Positions 14,736-22,806 of a stretch of 64,000 nucleotides of DNA are shown piece after piece (positions within the stretch are counted from its first letter, which is position 1; each line of letters begins with the position of its first letter). This stretch comes from SHLQ01 sp964517125 (GTDB lineage Bacteria; Actinomycetota; Acidimicrobiia; Acidimicrobiales; SHLQ01): NCBI GenBank assembly GCA_964517125.1, contig CAZFBD010000006.1:39590-103589 (forward strand), written 5' to 3'. The translations under genes and the position numbers were made by a program. Under the pieces are notes generated by a model. That model saw only the letters and a program-made list of their open reading frames with translations. It was not told the origin of the DNA and searched no databases.

Positions 14736-14998
14736 GCCAGACCAAAGAAGAAGAACTCATCTCCGATTGCCGCAAGGTTGAAGCGGGGATCTTGATCCTC
14801 ACCTTCGTAGCGGCCTCAGTCGCAACCATGACTGGCGTAGCTTTCGATTGGGTCGAGCATCCAATCCTCGCTCTCCTAGCGCTCCTACTCGTCTCCGGGA
14901 TTTGGTCGCTTCTCGTCTCGATGGCGGCAAGCTTCCCCGATCGAGTTCGAGCCCGAGCTATTGCCGAGCTTCTTATCGATCCGGAGGTAGGACCGTGA
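14732..14998 (+). CDS. Membrane protein with two spans, 88 aa
   Basis: GTG start overlapping the upstream stop (GTGA). Hydrophobic stretches at about residues 17-36 and 45-65. Third gene of the coupled membrane operon. Not recognised. Confidence 0.7.
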   Translation: MSQTKEEELISDCRKVEAGILILTFVAASVATMTGVAFDWVEHPILALLALLLVSGIWSLLVSMAASFPDRVRARAIAELLIDPEVGP

Positions 14999-15237
14999 AT
15001 CTCCTAACGTGGATCTCGATCGTCTTCCTCGCCTCCGCGGTGCTTCTCGTGCTCTTGACTTCGGCCTACCGGATAGCGGTAAAGCAATGGGCCATCGTTG
15101 ATGAACTCGGTCCCTTCGACCCGAGAGGCCAAGGACCTCGACCCGAATCCGACGGCTGGATAACCAACGCCGAAGCGGCCGGGGACGTCGATCACGAGCC
15201 GATCGGCTTCGCCGATATCGAGCCCTTCAAGAGCTAA
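14995..15237 (+). CDS. Single-span membrane protein, 80 aa
   Basis: GTG start overlapping the upstream stop (GTGA). The N-terminal 25 residues are hydrophobic; the remainder is polar and acidic and probably cytoplasmic. Fourth gene of the coupled membrane operon. Not recognised. Confidence 0.65.
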   Translation: MNLLTWISIVFLASAVLLVLLTSAYRIAVKQWAIVDELGPFDPRGQGPRPESDGWITNAEAAGDVDHEPIGFADIEPFKS

Positions 15238-15241
15238 GCCG

Positions 15242-15799
15242 ATGACGTCTTTGCTTCTCCTGATTCGTCGCCTCTTCGTAGGCTTCGAAGTCGACTCAGT
15301 ACTAACCGTCGAGCGCCAGACCTACGGCGTCGACGCGATTTACTCCGACGGCGAGCGAGTCCACGTCGTCCCCCTATGCGCAGCCTCTTTCGAAACGGCT
15401 CACCCGGTTGACGTACGAAGGGCGAGAGGTCTAGAGAATTGCGAGCATTGTCTCCCGGATCCTCCCGGCTTGCTGACCTTCGATAAGGAAGGGATCTCCC
15501 GAGCGGAGATGGTGAACCGAACGACCGAGTTCTACCGAGCCCGAGCTATCCGGGTCGAGCAAGAGAGGATGGTCCGAGAGCGGATCGTCGCACCAAACCT
15601 CGATCCCGGCCTCATCGCCCGGATCCGTCAGGCGGAGGCAACCCTAAACGAACTCCCGCTCGACCTTCGAGGGCTCACCGATCAACAAGCCCAAGCCCAA
15701 GCTCATCGACTAGAGACCGAGGTAGCGAAGATGCTGCGAGCGGCCGAAGAGGAGTGGGACCGAGAACTACGAGACGGACCCCGAAAGGACCACCGATGA
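15242..15799 (+). CDS. Hypothetical protein with C-x-x-C pair and coiled coil, 185 aa
   Basis: The N-terminal half is beta-rich and holds ENCEHCLPD (C-x-x-C), a possible half zinc site. The C-terminal half is a long helix (about 85-180) with coiled-coil character. The stop overlaps the next ATG (ATGA). It may be a structural or adaptor protein working with the membrane genes. Not recognised. Confidence 0.65.
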   Translation: MTSLLLLIRRLFVGFEVDSVLTVERQTYGVDAIYSDGERVHVVPLCAASFETAHPVDVRRARGLENCEHCLPDPPGLLTFDKEGISRAEMVNRTTEFYRARAIRVEQERMVRERIVAPNLDPGLIARIRQAEATLNELPLDLRGLTDQQAQAQAHRLETEVAKMLRAAEEEWDRELRDGPRKDHR

Positions 15800-16608
15800 T
15801 TCAAGAAACGGAACTAAGCGAAGGCGAGCAGATCGTCACGCAAATCAAACCGCACTGGTACTTCTTCGCTAGCCGGATCCTTCTCTACATAGTCGGGATG
15901 ATCCTCATGGTTGGAGCCCTCCTACTCCCCGGCAACGTCGGCGGCTGGATTGCTCTCGCTATCGCCCTATGGCTCGTAGTAACGATCGGCTGGCGAGCCC
16001 TCGAATGGCACGCGACGACCTTCGTAATCACGACCGACCGAATCATGTCTCGCTCCGGCGTACTCACTAGAACCGGAATCGAGATCGCTCTTGAGTCGAT
16101 CGTCAACGTCCGATTCTCCCAGTCGATAACCGAACGGCTCGTAGGAGCCGGAGACATCTCGGTCGAGTCGGCCAACGATTCGGGCTCGACCAAGTTCGAC
16201 GACATCAAGAACCCGAAGCACATTCAAGCCCTTATCCACCGGACCAAAGAGCAGAACGTCGAGACGAAACGAGACTTCGCCTCCCTCGACGCGACGAAGG
16301 TCCAGGTCCCCGGCGACATCGCAATCGGCGCTCCTCTCCCGAAGAGTTCCTCGCCGAAAGTCAAAGGCGCTCCTCCCGTCCCTACCGAGGACTGGCGAGC
16401 GAAGGTACCGGTTCCGAGGGTCGTCTCTAAAGACGAGGATCCGACCGACGAGGTAGAGATCCCGATCGAGACGATGCGACCAGCTACGAAACCTCGATCC
16501 CTTTCGGAGAAGATTCGAGAGATCGCCGCCCTTCGGGATGAGGGAGTAATCAACCAACAAGACTTCGAACGGATGAGCCGAGAGCTGATCCAGAATGACG
16601 GGAGCTGA
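15796..16608 (+). CDS. bPH2-type PH domain membrane protein with SHOCT tail, 270 aa
   Basis: Two membrane spans (about residues 25-65) are followed by TTFVITTDRIMSRSGVLTR and GDISVESA, the signature of YdbS/YdbT-like bacterial PH domains (bPH2). A Pro/Ser-rich linker leads to a C-terminal SHOCT-like segment (EKIREIAALRDEGVINQQDF). Both modules occur in membrane stress and envelope proteins; SHOCT often serves as a docking helix pair. Coupled to the gene before it and overlapping the next by 14 bases. Confidence 0.7.
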   Translation: MIQETELSEGEQIVTQIKPHWYFFASRILLYIVGMILMVGALLLPGNVGGWIALAIALWLVVTIGWRALEWHATTFVITTDRIMSRSGVLTRTGIEIALESIVNVRFSQSITERLVGAGDISVESANDSGSTKFDDIKNPKHIQALIHRTKEQNVETKRDFASLDATKVQVPGDIAIGAPLPKSSSPKVKGAPPVPTEDWRAKVPVPRVVSKDEDPTDEVEIPIETMRPATKPRSLSEKIREIAALRDEGVINQQDFERMSRELIQNDGS

Positions 16609-17119
16609 AACTATGGAGACCTGGAATCTAGAGCTAACAACCTTCGGCGGCATCTGCGTCGGAGCCAAGCACTTCTACGGAGTGCTCTATCCGGCGACCG
16701 GAGAACCGATCCGATTGGAGTACAGGCCCGACGCCGAGCAATCGGCGCTGCTCTCCGAAGCGGAGTGGGAGCATCCCGTAGGTATGGAGACCGAGCGCTT
16801 CTTTACCTCCGAAGACGTTCTCCGGAAAGGGATCGAGGTCTTCCAAGAGAAGGCGAGAGGTCCCCAGCTTCTCCTACTCGGTCAACACGCATCACGCTCG
16901 ACGAAGGTCGTCATCTCTTCAATCGAGATCGATCCGGCTCGCGTCGCCACGCTCAACGAGATCCACGCCCGGCGATGCTCCGAGCAAACCCAAGCGAACC
17001 TTCACCAAAGCTTCGCTTCGGCCGAAGAACTTCACCGGGCCTTTGCTCCGGTCGAGGCTCTCAACGACGCCTTTGCCGAACTGGCTATGGCTGCGGTTAA
17101 CGGTCGAGCGCATTGCTGA
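16595..17119 (+). CDS. Hypothetical protein, 174 aa
   Basis: The ATG at 16595 overlaps the previous gene by 14 bases; an in-frame ATG at 16613 is also possible. The first half looks beta-rich, the second half helical (ASAEELHRAFAPVEALNDAF). Not recognised. Confidence 0.6.
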   Translation: MTGAETMETWNLELTTFGGICVGAKHFYGVLYPATGEPIRLEYRPDAEQSALLSEAEWEHPVGMETERFFTSEDVLRKGIEVFQEKARGPQLLLLGQHASRSTKVVISSIEIDPARVATLNEIHARRCSEQTQANLHQSFASAEELHRAFAPVEALNDAFAELAMAAVNGRAHC

Positions 17120-17280
17120 CGATTGACCTCCGAGTCCTTTGTAGTTGTTGGGCTTGCGGAGCCGACCACTGGCCGAGCGCCGCTAGTTGGGTAATTCGAG
17201 TCGGGCTTCGAGCGCCGATAGTCGTAGCCTCGATATGCCCGGCGTGCTCGGAGGACAGCGGCCTTGACGAGAAGTGGTAG
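17113..17280 (+). CDS. Zinc-ribbon mini-protein, 55 aa
   Basis: Two cysteine pairs, C-S-C-W-A-C near the N-terminus and C-P-A-C near the C-terminus, flank a hydrophobic middle, the arrangement of a small zinc ribbon. The likely start is the TTG at 17113 overlapping the upstream gene; an exact start cannot be proven. It is shorter than most annotation cut-offs. Confidence 0.5.
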   Translation: MLTIDLRVLCSCWACGADHWPSAASWVIRVGLRAPIVVASICPACSEDSGLDEKW

Positions 17281-17584
17281 ATCGTTGCTAGACGTACTAG
17301 AAGAGATCGAAGACGAAGCGGTTGGAGGCAACCTCCTGGTAGGCGGCTTCCTTTCGTCCCCCGAGCTTCGAGCTTCGGTAGCCCTCGCCGTAGAAGCCGA
17401 GCGCCGACTCTTCGAGAACGAGGCTATGTACGGTTCGGCCTACGGTCCCTATCTCCACGATTCGGCCTACGCTGAGATGTCATGGCCGACCCTTGTATCT
17501 ATTGCCAGGCAAACGTTGAGGAACGAGAGCCGGACCACGCGAGCGATTGCCCGTTTGAAACTAACGTTTGGCCGAACTCGATAA
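17264..17584 (+). CDS. Helical hypothetical protein, about 100 aa
   Basis: The frame is helical (SLLDVLEEIEDEAVGG) and plausible up to the overlap with the gene at 17482, which covers its last 100 bases in another frame. The start is uncertain: TTG at 17264 or a later TTG at 17285. Not recognised. Confidence 0.45.
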   Translation: MTRSGRSLLDVLEEIEDEAVGGNLLVGGFLSSPELRASVALAVEAERRLFENEAMYGSAYGPYLHDSAYAEMSWPTLVSIARQTLRNESRTTRAIARLKLTFGRTR

Positions 17585-17694
17585 ACGAACCGATCGTTTG
17601 CTACGACTGCAAGACCGATATCGGCGATACCTATTCGGTCGATTCGAACTTCATCAAATGCCACGACTGCGCCGGAGTCCCGGCCCCTACCTAG
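17482..17694 (+). CDS. Zinc-finger protein, 70 aa
   Basis: Holds two metal-site candidates: C-I-Y-C with H-A-S-D-C, and C-Y-D-C with C-H-D-C. Such double zinc ribbons often bind nucleic acid or protein partners. The ATG is the only good start. It lies just before the promoter at 17706, so it ends the long operon that begins at 14194. Confidence 0.65.
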   Translation: MADPCIYCQANVEEREPDHASDCPFETNVWPNSINEPIVCYDCKTDIGDTYSVDSNFIKCHDCAGVPAPT

Positions 17695-17705
17695 GAATTT
17701 CTAAT

Positions 17706-17740
17706 TAGGGGTTGACTTAAGATCCGGGAGGGATCAAGAT
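17706..17740 (+). promoter_or_regulatory. Phage promoter with TAGGGG element, leaderless
   Basis: TAATTAGGGG, TTGACT (17712-17717), 17 bases, CAAGAT (17735-17740; weak -10, A and T at the key positions), ATG at 17747. Confidence 0.6.
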
Positions 17741-17746
17741 ACTCCT

Positions 17747-18178
17747 ATGAATCTCATCGAATCAGTCAACAGCGCAATCGCTAACGGCCTCCCAGTAACC
17801 GTGACCCGCTCACTGGACGAAGGACGTTGGAGCTACTGGCTCCACGTAGACGCCATCTACTTGACAGACCTTCCCGAATTCGTCGGGATTGCCTTCGTCG
17901 AGCAGATGGAGCGGACCAGCCCGAACGCTTGGGTGGCGAGCAAGCAACTAATCCTCAACCCACAAGCCCGAGTTCTCTATGCTCAGCGGCTCGGCTATCT
18001 GGTCCGCATGGACTACGTTTGCTGCGGCTGGGAAATCCAGATCGGCGAAGCACCCAGCTTCGAGGTCAGCGACCTTACCGCCGAAGACCTCCTTGAGACT
18101 TGCATAGTCGAAGAAGTTGGCGGCCCCGATTCGACCGAAGTCCTTCTCACCGAAGATCGAGAAAGCGAGTTTTGCTAG
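17747..18178 (+). CDS. Hypothetical protein, 143 aa
   Basis: Leaderless start at the promoter before it. Mixed alpha/beta protein with a CCGW segment in the middle and an acidic C-terminal third. Not recognised. A 12-bp hairpin follows at once. Confidence 0.65.
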   Translation: MNLIESVNSAIANGLPVTVTRSLDEGRWSYWLHVDAIYLTDLPEFVGIAFVEQMERTSPNAWVASKQLILNPQARVLYAQRLGYLVRMDYVCCGWEIQIGEAPSFEVSDLTAEDLLETCIVEEVGGPDSTEVLLTEDRESEFC

Positions 18179-18199
18179 GAGTCTCCTAGCTACAAGATC

Positions 18200-18241
18200 G
18201 GAGGCCGGTCCGCTTTATCGCCCACCGCTGGACCGGCCTCC
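18200..18241 (+). terminator. Hairpin terminator or attenuator
   Basis: GGAGGCCGGTCC (18200-18211) pairs perfectly with GGACCGGCCTCC (18230-18241), followed by TCTCCCGC. No promoter is visible between this hairpin and the gene at 18271, so read-through or processing is probable. Confidence 0.65.
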
Positions 18242-18270
18242 TCTCCCGCAACCAACGAAAGGATTCAGCC

Positions 18271-18918
18271 ATGAGCACGCTGACCAGAGTAAGCCAACTA
18301 GCGAAGCAGTCGAGGAAGTTTGGTTGGGACGTAACGGTCCGAGCCAACATCGCACCGGCCGAAGACGAAAGGGATTGGGACGGCGAGCCGTTCACCATCG
18401 AGAAGATCGAAGAACTCTTCGGCGAAGGTAGGAGCTGGTTTATCCGCTTCTCGCATCCCCTCTCCAGGCTCCCCCAAGAGCAGACCCGAGCAATCCGTAA
18501 CGTCGAAGGCAAGCCCGTCGAAATCGACGGCGTCCCGTTTCTTCGATGGGGCGACCGGGAGCAACACGGCGACGCCCTGAGGAACTACCGAGATTTCGAT
18601 ATTGCCTACCGAGACGTTTCTATCGTTCACGTAACCGGCGAAGGAAACCTCAACGGCAAGTCGACCAAGGGTTCATACCGGACGGAGGTCTCCCTTAAGG
18701 AGATCGAGCGCCACCTTGACCGGAAGGTAGTTACCTCTCTCGCCGCCATCCCGGCGCTTCGAGAGTTTGAAAGTTCGTGCTCCCAGTTCGAAGCGTCGAG
18801 CGGCCGGGTTGGTCGCGCCGAAGAAGAGCTAGCTCAGATCCGAGCAGAGCACGCCCAGAACATCAACCGAGTAAGCCGAGCCGCTATGGCTCTCAAGAAA
18901 GCGGAGGCACCCAAGTGA
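18271..18918 (+). CDS. Hypothetical protein with C-terminal coiled coil, 215 aa
   Basis: The ATG has CGAAAGGA upstream, the standard ribosome binding site in this genome. The first 140 residues form an unknown globular domain; residues about 160-213 are a coiled coil (RAEEELAQIRAEHAQNINR). Coupled to the next gene by GTGA. Confidence 0.65.
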   Translation: MSTLTRVSQLAKQSRKFGWDVTVRANIAPAEDERDWDGEPFTIEKIEELFGEGRSWFIRFSHPLSRLPQEQTRAIRNVEGKPVEIDGVPFLRWGDREQHGDALRNYRDFDIAYRDVSIVHVTGEGNLNGKSTKGSYRTEVSLKEIERHLDRKVVTSLAAIPALREFESSCSQFEASSGRVGRAEEELAQIRAEHAQNINRVSRAAMALKKAEAPK

Positions 18919-19712
18919 GCCACTTCTCAGTAATCGTTATCGGGCCGGATCCGGAAGCCCAGCTTCGGCCGTTTCATCAGTACGAATGCACGGGCATCGT
19001 TGATGAGTACGTAAAGGAAGTCGATCGGACCGAGGAAGCCCGAGACGACTACGAGAAATACAGCAAGAACGGAGAGCCCTTCGAGGAGTTCATCAAGGGC
19101 TGGTTCGGCGACACGATCACCAGTGATGAGCCGATGACGGAAGGGTTCAAGACTCGGATCGATTCCGACGGGCGAGTCTTTAGCTTGACCAACCCTGATT
19201 ACAAATGGGATTGGTACACGATCGGCGGACGTTGGTCCGGCTGGCTCCTCAAAGACCAGGCTCCTCGATCCGAATTCGACTTCGACCTACTCCGCAGCCG
19301 AGCAGCGAACGAGGCCGGAGCCGACTGGGACGCGGTGTGGAAGGGCGGCTACGAACCGCCGAACGACATCAAGACCTTCGAGGACTTCGAAGGCGACGGC
19401 GAGGCTTGGGCGGAGTACGACAGATGGCTCCGGGGTCTTCCGTTCGCTCAGCGAGCTTTCGATCGAGGCTTCGTTCTCGGAGTCCGGGAGTTCCTGGTCG
19501 ACCGGGAGACCTACGTCGGCAAGGCTAGGGATGCCGCTATCTCTCCGTTCGCTATGGTCGCCGAAGGTCGATGGGCCGCTAGGGGCGATATGGGTTGGTT
19601 CGGGATGTCGACCAGCGACGTGCCATCGGAGGATTGGAATAAGCGAGTCTCCGGGTTCCTCGAATGCCTCGCTCCGGAGACGCTTCTTACCGTCGTTGAT
19701 TGCCACATCTGA
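18915..19712 (+). CDS. Conserved phage protein with WDWYTIGGRW motif, 265 aa
   Basis: The segment NPDYKWDWYTIGGRWSG is the hallmark of a protein family of unknown function widespread in phages and some bacteria. The N-terminus SHFSVIVIGPD is a likely beta strand. No catalytic role is known. The GTG overlaps the upstream stop (GTGA). A GC-rich hairpin follows. Confidence 0.65.
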   Translation: MSHFSVIVIGPDPEAQLRPFHQYECTGIVDEYVKEVDRTEEARDDYEKYSKNGEPFEEFIKGWFGDTITSDEPMTEGFKTRIDSDGRVFSLTNPDYKWDWYTIGGRWSGWLLKDQAPRSEFDFDLLRSRAANEAGADWDAVWKGGYEPPNDIKTFEDFEGDGEAWAEYDRWLRGLPFAQRAFDRGFVLGVREFLVDRETYVGKARDAAISPFAMVAEGRWAARGDMGWFGMSTSDVPSEDWNKRVSGFLECLAPETLLTVVDCHI

Positions 19713-19740
19713 GACGGAGGAGTAAGAAGGTTCTAAGTCG

Positions 19741-19775
19741 CTCCCGGCCGGGTATCCAATCCGTCCGGCCGGGAG
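19741..19775 (+). terminator. Hairpin terminator or processing hairpin
   Basis: CTCCCGGCCGG (19741-19751) pairs perfectly with CCGGCCGGGAG (19765-19775). It lies between the 18915 gene and the tRNA-like element. Confidence 0.65.
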
Positions 19776-19782
19776 AGTGGTA

Positions 19783-19876
19783 GCCGCTAGGTGTGCGTCC
19801 TTCGTAAGGGGATGACACCGGGTAGGGCTAGCTCTTTGCTCAGGGGCTAGACCGGAGTTCGATTCTCCAAGTGGCA
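19783..19876 (+). ncRNA. tRNA-like RNA with unusual arms
   Basis: GCCGCT (from 19783) pairs with AGTGGC (19870-19875), like an acceptor stem with one G-T pair. Directly before the 3' strand lies a T-arm, GGAG-TTCGATT-CTCC. Between them are GGTGT...ACACC with an inner CCTT-CGT-AAGG, and CTAGCTC-TTTGCTCAG-GGGCTAG. A normal D-arm is missing, and either hairpin could be the anticodon arm (the TTCGTAA loop would read CGT). CCA is not encoded. It may be a degenerate or atypical tRNA or a tRNA mimic. Confidence 0.45.
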
Positions 19877-19907
19877 CTAATCGATAGCTAAGGAAGGAGG
19901 AAGGTCA

Positions 19908-20090
19908 ATGCTCCAGAAGCTAAGTATCTACGCACTAGCGCTCTTCGGTCTCTTCGCGATCGCGTCGGGCGGCGGAGACGTCTCCGCTATGTCGAGCGGC
20001 TTTGGCGACTTTGTGGTCCAGCTCTTCGGCGGCATCGCCGAGTTCCTAGCCGGATTCTTCGGCGGCTTCGGTAACGACTCTCCGCAGTAA
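19908..20090 (+). CDS. Small hydrophobic protein, 60 aa
   Basis: Preceded by GGAAGGAGGAAGG, an unusually strong ribosome binding site. Residues 5-22 are hydrophobic, and the remainder is Gly/Phe-rich (FVVQLFGGIAEFLAGFFGGF) and probably also membrane-associated. Small proteins like this can be holin-like or membrane-active; no evidence decides. Confidence 0.6.
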   Translation: MLQKLSIYALALFGLFAIASGGGDVSAMSSGFGDFVVQLFGGIAEFLAGFFGGFGNDSPQ

Positions 20091-20116
20091 CAACCCACCG
20101 AAAGGAATACGCACCT

Positions 20117-20695
20117 ATGGGAACCAGAGGAATGCTCGGATTCGTCGTCGACGGCGAGAAAGAGATCATCACCTACAATCACTTCGATTCGTACCCGAGC
20201 GGCCTCGGAGCCGACGTAGCCGAGTGGATCGCTTCGGTCGACGATTGGGAGGCCATACGGCAGCAAGCCCGAGACCTCACCCCGGTCGACGAGGAGAGCA
20301 AGCCAACCGAGGACGAGCTAGCCAAGCTAAGCCGCTGGCATAACTCGATGGTGAGCGAGGGCGACGATTGGTACTCGCTACTACGGGGGACCCAAGGTAA
20401 GCCGGGCGAGATCCTGGATTGCGGCTATTGGGTCCCCAATAACGGCTTTGTATCGGACTCGCTATTCTGCGAGTGGGGATACTTCATCGACCTGGACACG
20501 GCGACTTTCGAGGTCTACCGAGGGTTTCAGAGGAGCCCTCACGAGTCCGGGCGGTTTGCCGGTCGAGTCCGTTCGAAAGAACCGCTTGAGTATTACCCGA
20601 TCAAGCTCGTCGGCTCGTCGAGCCTAGGGTCGTCAGCTAAGCGACTGATCGACGAAGTCGAAGCGGCCGAGCGGGCCGAGTATGAAAACGACTAA
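20117..20695 (+). CDS. Conserved protein with YNHFDSYPSGLG motif, 192 aa
   Basis: Begins MGTRGMLGFVVDG and carries YNHFDSYPSGLG, which I know from a family of unknown function found in phages and bacterial genomes (N-terminal nucleophile-like start, not proven). A ribosome binding site GAAAGGA precedes. Followed by a hairpin with a TTCGC tail. Confidence 0.65.
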   Translation: MGTRGMLGFVVDGEKEIITYNHFDSYPSGLGADVAEWIASVDDWEAIRQQARDLTPVDEESKPTEDELAKLSRWHNSMVSEGDDWYSLLRGTQGKPGEILDCGYWVPNNGFVSDSLFCEWGYFIDLDTATFEVYRGFQRSPHESGRFAGRVRSKEPLEYYPIKLVGSSSLGSSAKRLIDEVEAAERAEYEND

Positions 20696-20715
20696 GAGCG
20701 TGCGGGAACCATGAG

Positions 20716-20745
20716 GGAGGGTCGGGCTTACGGGCTCGACCCTCC
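20716..20745 (+). terminator. Hairpin terminator or attenuator
   Basis: GGAGGGTCG (20716-20724) pairs with CGACCCTCC (20737-20745) and is followed by TTCGC. Confidence 0.65.
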
Positions 20746-20781
20746 TTCGCTTAAGCACCTCAACGGAAGGAGAAGTTCGAT

Positions 20782-21309
20782 ATGGGAAAGAAGACGACGC
20801 TAACCCGATTCAACCCGCTGGCTACGATGCCGCTTCACACGGTGGTTCGAGTGGAAGGCGATATCGAGACCGCTCTCGGTTACTACCTAGTCGACGAGCG
20901 AGGAGCCTTCGGGGCGCTGGCTTCCGCCTTCGTTCCGGGCCATGAGGAATGCCGCTCGTGCATCCGTGATGAAGACGTGGAGTGGTTGCTCGTCAAGGTC
21001 GCTCTCTACGGCGTCTCGGCTACTTCGGTCCACGAAGTCCACGGCCAAGAGCACTCTGTGACCCTGGACGGCTTTCGAGGCCACTTCTTCAACGACCGCA
21101 AGGACGCCGAAGAGTACATCGTCCTCAACGTCTCGGCGCGAGAGGATATCGAGGCGGAGGTAAAGGCGGAGGTCCTCGGTCCTAGGGAATGCCCCGGATG
21201 CTACGAAGAGGGCGACGATTGCGGTTGCTGGGATTGCACCGACTGCGGCCTACTCAACCCTCAAGGCGACCCGTGTCAGAACGGTTGCCCGGATCCGACC
21301 TTCAACTAG
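20782..21309 (+). CDS. Hypothetical protein with C-terminal zinc-binding tail, 175 aa
   Basis: The last 40 residues hold at least eight cysteines in C-x-x-C type pairs (CPGC, CGCWDC, CGLL, CQNGC), a double metal site. An additional C-R-S-C pair lies near residue 57. The globular part is not recognised. It has a GGAAGGAG ribosome binding site and is followed after 9 bases by a Cys-rich mini-protein. Confidence 0.65.
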   Translation: MGKKTTLTRFNPLATMPLHTVVRVEGDIETALGYYLVDERGAFGALASAFVPGHEECRSCIRDEDVEWLLVKVALYGVSATSVHEVHGQEHSVTLDGFRGHFFNDRKDAEEYIVLNVSAREDIEAEVKAEVLGPRECPGCYEEGDDCGCWDCTDCGLLNPQGDPCQNGCPDPTFN

Positions 21310-21318
21310 GAGATCGAG

Positions 21319-21471
21319 ATGGAGCAGCTAGAGAGCCTTCCGAAGTGCTGTTGCCGATGGGGTTCGGCTCGGTCGGGCGAGTGGCCCGAGTTTCAGTGCC
21401 GAGGATGTCAGGTCCACATCGAGGACCTAATGGTTTCGAGGTCTTGCGCTCGCCACAAAGCCGAGTCTTAG
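21319..21471 (+). CDS. Cys-rich mini-protein, 50 aa
   Basis: Start preceded by AGGAG. Contains CCC near residue 10, C-R-G-C at 27-30 and C-A-R-H near the end: a likely single zinc finger. Too short for most annotation cut-offs, but the ribosome binding site and position between a zinc protein and the next promoter support it. Confidence 0.55.
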   Translation: MEQLESLPKCCCRWGSARSGEWPEFQCRGCQVHIEDLMVSRSCARHKAES

Positions 21472-21482
21472 GAATTTGTAAT

Positions 21483-21518
21483 TAGGGGTTGACGTAATCA
21501 CGACGACGGAGCTAGGGT
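21483..21518 (+). promoter_or_regulatory. Phage promoter with TAGGGG element, leaderless
   Basis: TAATTAGGGG, TTGACG (21489-21494), 18 bases, TAGGGT (21513-21518), ATG at 21526. Confidence 0.7.
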
Positions 21519-21525
21519 TGTGGCT

Positions 21526-22089
21526 ATGGAAACTCATCTAGAAGACGGCAAGATCAACTACGTACTCGAAGAGGCGGCCGACGGTACCTATACCGTTTCG
21601 AGCTTCGACCTAGCGAGCGACTCAACCAGCAACCACGGCAAGACCGAGGCGGCGAGCATCCCCTCCCTCATCACGGCGACCGTTATTGGCCAAGCCCTAG
21701 CAGAGTCGTGCATTGTCCCGGAGGGCGTCTTTATCCCTCCGGCAGCCGAAGAGGTAGAACTCGTCTACGGCGGCGACCGCTCGAAGCCAGCCTTCGGTTA
21801 CGAGGTCCGACGAATCCAGGTCAACGAGAAGATGGGCAAGGCAACGATCGCCTTGGTCGCTCCCGACGGGACTTTCATCGCGGAGTCCAAGGGCAAGCGA
21901 GGCTACTCCGCTACTCACGTCGTCTTGGTCTACTATCCCGGCGACCGGTTCCCGGTCCTCTTCTCGATATCGAAGAGCGCCGAGTCAGCGGGCAAGACGC
22001 TGGATACTGAACGTAGCCGTTACTGCGCCTTCCGACCGAAGTCGGAACAAGAGCAATTCAAGGGATGGGTAGTTCCGGTCCAGTACTGA
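21526..22089 (+). CDS. Hypothetical protein, 187 aa
   Basis: The ATG at 21526 lies 8 bases after the -10 box; a GTG two codons upstream at 21520 would fall before the predicted transcription start, so the ATG is preferred. The protein is a soluble, beta-rich domain of unknown function. Confidence 0.7.
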   Translation: METHLEDGKINYVLEEAADGTYTVSSFDLASDSTSNHGKTEAASIPSLITATVIGQALAESCIVPEGVFIPPAAEEVELVYGGDRSKPAFGYEVRRIQVNEKMGKATIALVAPDGTFIAESKGKRGYSATHVVLVYYPGDRFPVLFSISKSAESAGKTLDTERSRYCAFRPKSEQEQFKGWVVPVQY

Positions 22090-22155
22090 GATCTTCGGCT
22101 AGAGCAGCCGAGAGCAAGAAGAAGAATCATCAAGCGAACCAAGGAGATTGGAATC

Positions 22156-22806
22156 ATGAAGATGTTGCAGGTAATTCTAGGAAGCCCGAGCGGGCGAGGA
22201 GAATCGGAAGCGGTTAAGGAGATCCGCGAAGATACGAGCGGACTCGTGAGGACGCTTCGACTCTTTCAAGCGTTGTTCCTCCTGGCCGGTCTCGGGTCGG
22301 TCGCCGGTAACTTCATGGCAGCGGAGCCGAGCCTCGCAAGTCGAGTCGTCTTCGTCGCCCTCCCCCTCACGGCGATCATCATGGTCGAGGCGGCCCAGTT
22401 CCGTCATCGGTCTCGATTCGCCGAAGAGACGAGCCGGATCGATTGGCCGCAGATCGGCGCTTGGGCGATAACGCTTGTAATCGCCGGGAAGTCCGTAAGC
22501 CATATCTACGCCTGGGGCGACGCGGTGGGTCTCGGAACCTACGGAGCGGCCGTGCTGGTCTTTATGATCGACGGCATCGCCGCCCTTGCGCTTATCCGGA
22601 TGAAGACGATCCGAACTCAGATGGGCTTCAACGATCGACTCATCGTTTGGGTCAAGGCGATCGAGTCCGCCGAGCGCAAGGCGAAGAGCGAGGCTACGAG
22701 GGCCAAGCGGCGAGCCGCCCGGAAGCCGAAGGCCGCCAAGGGCAAGACCGAGCCGTCGGTCGATAAGCCTGAACCGCTCAAGCTCGTAGAAGCGGAGACG
22801 TCGTGA
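22156..22806 (+). CDS. Membrane protein with about four spans and basic tail, 216 aa
   Basis: Hydrophobic stretches lie near residues 35-52, 60-78, 97-115 and 122-140, followed by a Lys/Arg/Ala-rich tail of about 55 residues. The layout resembles DUF2637-type transfer or phage membrane proteins, without proof. AAGGAG-type ribosome binding site upstream. Overlaps the next gene (GTGA). Confidence 0.6.
   Translation: MKMLQVILGSPSGRGESEAVKEIREDTSGLVRTLRLFQALFLLAGLGSVAGNFMAAEPSLASRVVFVALPLTAIIMVEAAQFRHRSRFAEETSRIDWPQIGAWAITLVIAGKSVSHIYAWGDAVGLGTYGAAVLVFMIDGIAALALIRMKTIRTQMGFNDRLIVWVKAIESAERKAKSEATRAKRRAARKPKAAKGKTEPSVDKPEPLKLVEAETS

Noticed and set aside
15967..16668. Minus-strand frame of 233 aa opposite the PH-SHOCT gene
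   Set aside because: The plus-strand protein has clear family motifs, while the minus-strand product is low-complexity and Arg/Asp-rich, as expected for a shadow frame.
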